From assembly GCF_002846365.1 (NCBI RefSeq), contig NZ_PJMW01000002.1, positions 4,774,001-4,838,000 on the forward strand: a DNA stretch of 64,000 nucleotides, given 5' to 3'. The translations under genes and the position numbers were made by a program. This DNA comes from Nocardia fluminea (GTDB lineage Bacteria > Actinomycetota > Actinomycetes > Mycobacteriales > Mycobacteriaceae). Shown piece after piece: positions 63,615-64,000 of the stretch. The notes under the pieces are model-generated. The model was not told the origin of the DNA. It worked only from the letters and a program-made list of their open reading frames with translations, and made no database searches. The stretch's first letter is position 1; each line of letters begins with the position of its first letter.

Positions 63615-64000
63615 TCAGTGAGTGCCCGCGTGCAGGACCACTTTGCCGTTGCGGCCAGGGGTTTCGGACACCACAGCGGCCTCAGCGGCTTGCTCGAGCG
63701 CGAAATCGGCCTGGACGTCCAAGCGCAGGGTGCCGTTCGCGGCGAGGGTGACGAGTTCGGTGATCAACCGCACGTAATCGGCGCGATCGATGTCGGAACT
63801 GCGCTGCTGACCCCAGAATCCTTTCACCACAGCCTGTTTGAAGATCACGGCGCCGGTGTCGATGATCAGCGGTTTGCCCGACAGCGCGCCGAAGGAGATC
63901 AGTTCACCGCGCGGGGCCAGCAGCGCCATCAGGTCACCCGCGGCTGGGCCGCTGACCTGGTCGACGGCGCGCACGATCGGTTCGCCGCCGGTGATGTCGG
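63615..64000 (-). CDS. zinc-type alcohol dehydrogenase/quinone oxidoreductase, C-terminal part
   Basis: Only the last 128 residues are in the window; the rest lies beyond the right edge. The visible part is the end of the Rossmann domain and C-terminal lobe of a medium-chain dehydrogenase: VDQVSGPAAGDLMALLAPRG, LISFGALSGKPLIIDTGAVI, FKQAVVKGFWGQQRSS and EQAAEAAVVSETPGRNGKVV. The layout is of the quinone oxidoreductase/2-enoyl thioester reductase branch (trans-2-enoyl-CoA reductase-like), which lacks zinc. The cofactor motif is off the window. Confidence 0.85.
   Translation of the reverse strand, partial: DITGGEPIVRAVDQVSGPAAGDLMALLAPRGELISFGALSGKPLIIDTGAVIFKQAVVKGFWGQQRSSDIDRADYVRLITELVTLAANGTLRLDVQADFALEQAAEAAVVSETPGRNGKVVLHAGTH

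Overview
The window is high-GC actinobacterial chromosome and most likely comes from Nocardia or a close mycolic-acid-containing relative. That placement is inference from several signs: an antigen-85-type mycolyltransferase ending in an HSWxYW motif, ESX/type VII secretion proteins, two DtxR/IdeR-type iron boxes, a KstR-type operator, many TetR regulators, and a gene order that follows Mycobacterium tuberculosis Rv1841c to Rv1850 as I remember it.

Layout. Positions 1-7.1 kb hold the end of a BCCT osmolyte transporter, a conserved actinobacterial protein, an HxlR/DoxX pair, a linalool dehydratase/isomerase-like gene with its own small membrane protein, a secreted protein, and decayed pieces of an integrase, an MMPL transporter and (near 7.3 kb) a Tn3-type transposase. 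Positions 7.8-16.6 kb are a complete L-rhamnose catabolic operon: mutarotase, MFS transporter, isomerase, kinase, aldolase-dehydrogenase fusion, FMN L-lactate dehydrogenase and a LacI regulator. A perfect 16-bp LacI-type palindrome lies just before the first gene. The encoded route is L-rhamnose to L-rhamnulose to rhamnulose-1-phosphate, then DHAP plus L-lactaldehyde, L-lactate and pyruvate.

Positions 16.6-31.7 kb form an accessory catabolic and regulatory region. It has a tandem-TetR fusion, a secreted histidine phosphatase, TetR-SDR divergent pairs, a frameshifted old-yellow-enzyme gene, an SDR followed by a DapB-like dehydrogenase, a ketosteroid-dehydrogenase-like flavoprotein preceded by a KstR-type box, an esterase, an SDR plus metallo-beta-lactamase-fold pair, and an ArsR/SRPBCC pair under a perfect palindrome.

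Positions 31.8-51.5 kb contain the backbone shared with mycobacteria: two CNNM/CBS membrane proteins, guaB1 (GMP reductase), an M56 peptidase and BlaI, a PaaI thioesterase and ureABC. Inserted among these are a DEAD-box helicase, a FecBCD-type iron-siderophore importer with an iron box, the mycolyltransferase, a mycothiol-dependent-type enzyme with a divergent MerR regulator, an L,D-transpeptidase and an exonuclease. Just upstream of the thioesterase a strong promoter overlapped by an iron box leads within about 100 nt to a 14-bp hairpin. Position and architecture suggest an orthologue of the iron-sparing small RNA MrsI. The urease accessory genes do not follow ureC.

Positions 51.6-64.0 kb carry a three-gene ESX-associated set, an O-methyltransferase, a LysR regulator, a Ugp-type ABC importer that includes a GpdQ-like phosphodiesterase, a cytochrome P450, an alpha/beta hydrolase, a thioesterase and the end of a zinc-type alcohol dehydrogenase.
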